Assembly: GCA_007123695.1 (NCBI GenBank)
Contig: SLGN01000279.1
Span: 1 to 8,075 of the forward strand
Direction: 5' to 3'
DNA length: 8,075 bases
From: Verrucomicrobiales bacterium
Lineage (GTDB): Bacteria > Verrucomicrobiota > Verrucomicrobiia > Verrucomicrobiales > DEV007
Numbering within the stretch: position 1 is the stretch's first letter; each line of letters starts with the position of its first letter. The translations under genes and the position numbers were made by a program. Below are positions 7,094-8,075 of the stretch, piece after piece. The notes under the pieces are model-generated. The model ran no database searches, was not told where the DNA came from, and was given only the letters and a program-made list of their open reading frames with translations.

Positions 7094-7879
7094 TCAGTCG
7101 TCGGCGTGCTCGCGGCGGGCCGAGGCGCGATAGTTGGCCCTCTTGTACTGGGCCGCGAGCAGGGCCATGATGTGGGTCATCGCCGCTTCAAGCTCGGCGA
7201 TGAGCTTCTGAACCTTGCCCCGGAAGAGCGAGTAGAAAATGAGCGCCGGGATGCTGATGATGAGGCCCGCCGCCGTGGTGATGAGGGCCTGGGCCACGCC
7301 GGGGGCGAGCTCCATGTGCTGGACGCCGGAGGTCTTTCCGATCCCCTCGAAGGCCTTGATCATGCCCACGACGGTGCCGAGCAGCCCCACCATGGGAGCG
7401 ACGCGCCCGATGTCGTTGAGATAGCTGATGCGATTGTTGAGAATGCTGGCCTGGCGGGTGCCCTCGGCCTCGGTCACCTCGCGCACCTCGTCGAAGCTCG
7501 CGGTGGGGTTCTTCGTGGCGAAATCGAGGGTCTTGTAGACGATGCGGGCGATGCACTCGTTCTCCCGGTTGCAGACGGCGATGAGCCCGAGGTAGTCCTG
7601 CTTGCGGATGAGCGCGTCGGCCGCGTTCATGAACTTGTCGCTGACGACGGTGCCCTGCCGGATCGTGAAGAGGTAGAAGATGATGAGCAGGACGGCGAGG
7701 AAGGAAAGCGCCGCCAGCGGAATCATGAGGACGGGCCCGCCCTCGAGGAAGTAGTCGAGCAGGGTCTGGGTGTATTCGCCCACTGCCGTCTCGGGCGGGG
7801 CGGGTCCGACTTCCTGCCCGAAAGCGCCGGTGGTGAAGACGGCCAAAGGAGCAAGGAGCGGAAGCGTGCGGTAGTTCAT
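7094..7879 (-). CDS. exbB: ExbB/TolQ/MotA-family proton channel with N-terminal signal sequence
   Basis: The 261-residue protein begins with a signal-peptide-like segment (MNYRTLPLLAPLAVFTTGAFGQ), then a short periplasmic stretch and a first membrane helix at about 49-72 (PVLMIPLAALSFLAVLLIIFYLFT). A cytoplasmic loop of about 85 residues follows. The two family helices come next: RVAPMVGLLGTVVGMIKAF (159-177) and PGVAQALITTAAGLIISIPALIFY (193-216). Thr 169 and the Thr pair 201-202 match channel-lining threonines of E. coli ExbB. The position of E. coli ExbB Glu 176 (in IAEAL) appears to be Gln 197 here (VAQAL). The product should form an oligomer around ExbD helices and conduct protons. It is the first gene of the minus-strand run exbB-exbD-TPR-aroE. 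The added N-terminal signal sequence is seen in some ExbB homologues and is absent from TolQ. Confidence 0.94.
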   Translation of the reverse strand: MNYRTLPLLAPLAVFTTGAFGQEVGPAPPETAVGEYTQTLLDYFLEGGPVLMIPLAALSFLAVLLIIFYLFTIRQGTVVSDKFMNAADALIRKQDYLGLIAVCNRENECIARIVYKTLDFATKNPTASFDEVREVTEAEGTRQASILNNRISYLNDIGRVAPMVGLLGTVVGMIKAFEGIGKTSGVQHMELAPGVAQALITTAAGLIISIPALIFYSLFRGKVQKLIAELEAAMTHIMALLAAQYKRANYRASARREHADD

Positions 7880-8075
7880 CCGTGGAGCGTCGTGGAGGGA
7901 GCCTCGGCATCTCGCCGGGCTATGTCTGGAATCTGGAAACTACGCGCTCTCGCCCGCCTTGCAAACGGAGGTCCGGCCATTGCGGGGAAATTGGAATTCC
8001 ATCCTCGGGAGATGATCAAGGGGAGTGAAATGTGGAAACTATGAAAATTTCAGCAAACTCCTTGAATTTGATGAA
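7880..8075 (-). promoter_or_regulatory. Leader and probable promoter region of the exbB operon
   Basis: No gene is recognisable here. The far end (about 8025-8075) is AT-rich in a GC-rich window, as expected of a promoter firing leftward into exbB. A weak sigma-70-like pair on the minus strand is TTCAAG (8061-8066) and CATAGT (8038-8043) with a 17-base spacer; each box matches the consensus only partly, and it would give a leader of about 155 bases. TGGAAACTA occurs twice as a direct repeat (7934-7942 and 8033-8041), the second copy overlapping the candidate -10 box. There is no Shine-Dalgarno before the exbB ATG. The region continues beyond the window. Confidence 0.3.

Noticed and set aside
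7073..8044. Plus-strand open frame of 323 residues opposite exbB
   Set aside because: It is antisense to a clear ExbB, with a composition dominated by Gly, Asp, Glu and Val and no recognised motif.

Overview
The window is GC-rich and reads as a chromosomal piece of a Gram-negative-type bacterium, most likely from the Planctomycetota/Verrucomicrobiota group, with Verrucomicrobiota favoured. This rests on the style of the REP-associated transposase (long insert and C-terminal extension), a neutral-ceramidase-like secreted protein carrying a GASGDINN motif, an ExbB that carries its own signal peptide, and the absence of a clear Shine-Dalgarno sequence before any of the five visible start codons. 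The assignment comes from recognising families, not from a database search.

Layout, left to right. (i) 1-1035 (+): a REP-associated tyrosine transposase (RAYT, IS200/Y1 HUH family), cut at its 5' end by the window edge, with all visible catalytic residues present. (ii) 1125-2555 (-): a secreted neutral/alkaline ceramidase-like hydrolase, convergent with the transposase. (iii) 2556-2771: a gene-free gap containing three closely spaced inverted repeats (2682-2761). (iv) 2772-3146 (+): a broken second RAYT. It starts abruptly at the HUH motif, carries an in-frame stop and a 15-bp tandem duplication, and has lost the segment with the catalytic tyrosine. (v) 3143-7879 (-): a co-directional run in transcription order exbB, exbD, a large periplasmic TPR protein, and aroE, with gaps of 33, 32 and 76 bases. 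(vi) 7880-8075: a gene-free leader upstream of exbB that turns AT-rich at its far end.

Functionally, ExbB and ExbD would form an inner-membrane proton-driven motor. The 816-residue TPR protein would be its periplasmic partner, loosely recalling CpoB/YbgF of the Tol-Pal system. No TonB-like or Pal-like gene is visible. AroE (shikimate dehydrogenase, aromatic amino-acid pathway) is a housekeeping enzyme that appears to ride at the end of this transcription unit.

The left half is the accessory part: one RAYT, one RAYT fossil and a hairpin cluster next to the fossil's breakpoint. The hairpin/RAYT association and the motor-TPR module are the most interesting items. I see no CRISPR array, tRNA, rRNA or prophage, and no clearly new defence or biosynthetic system.
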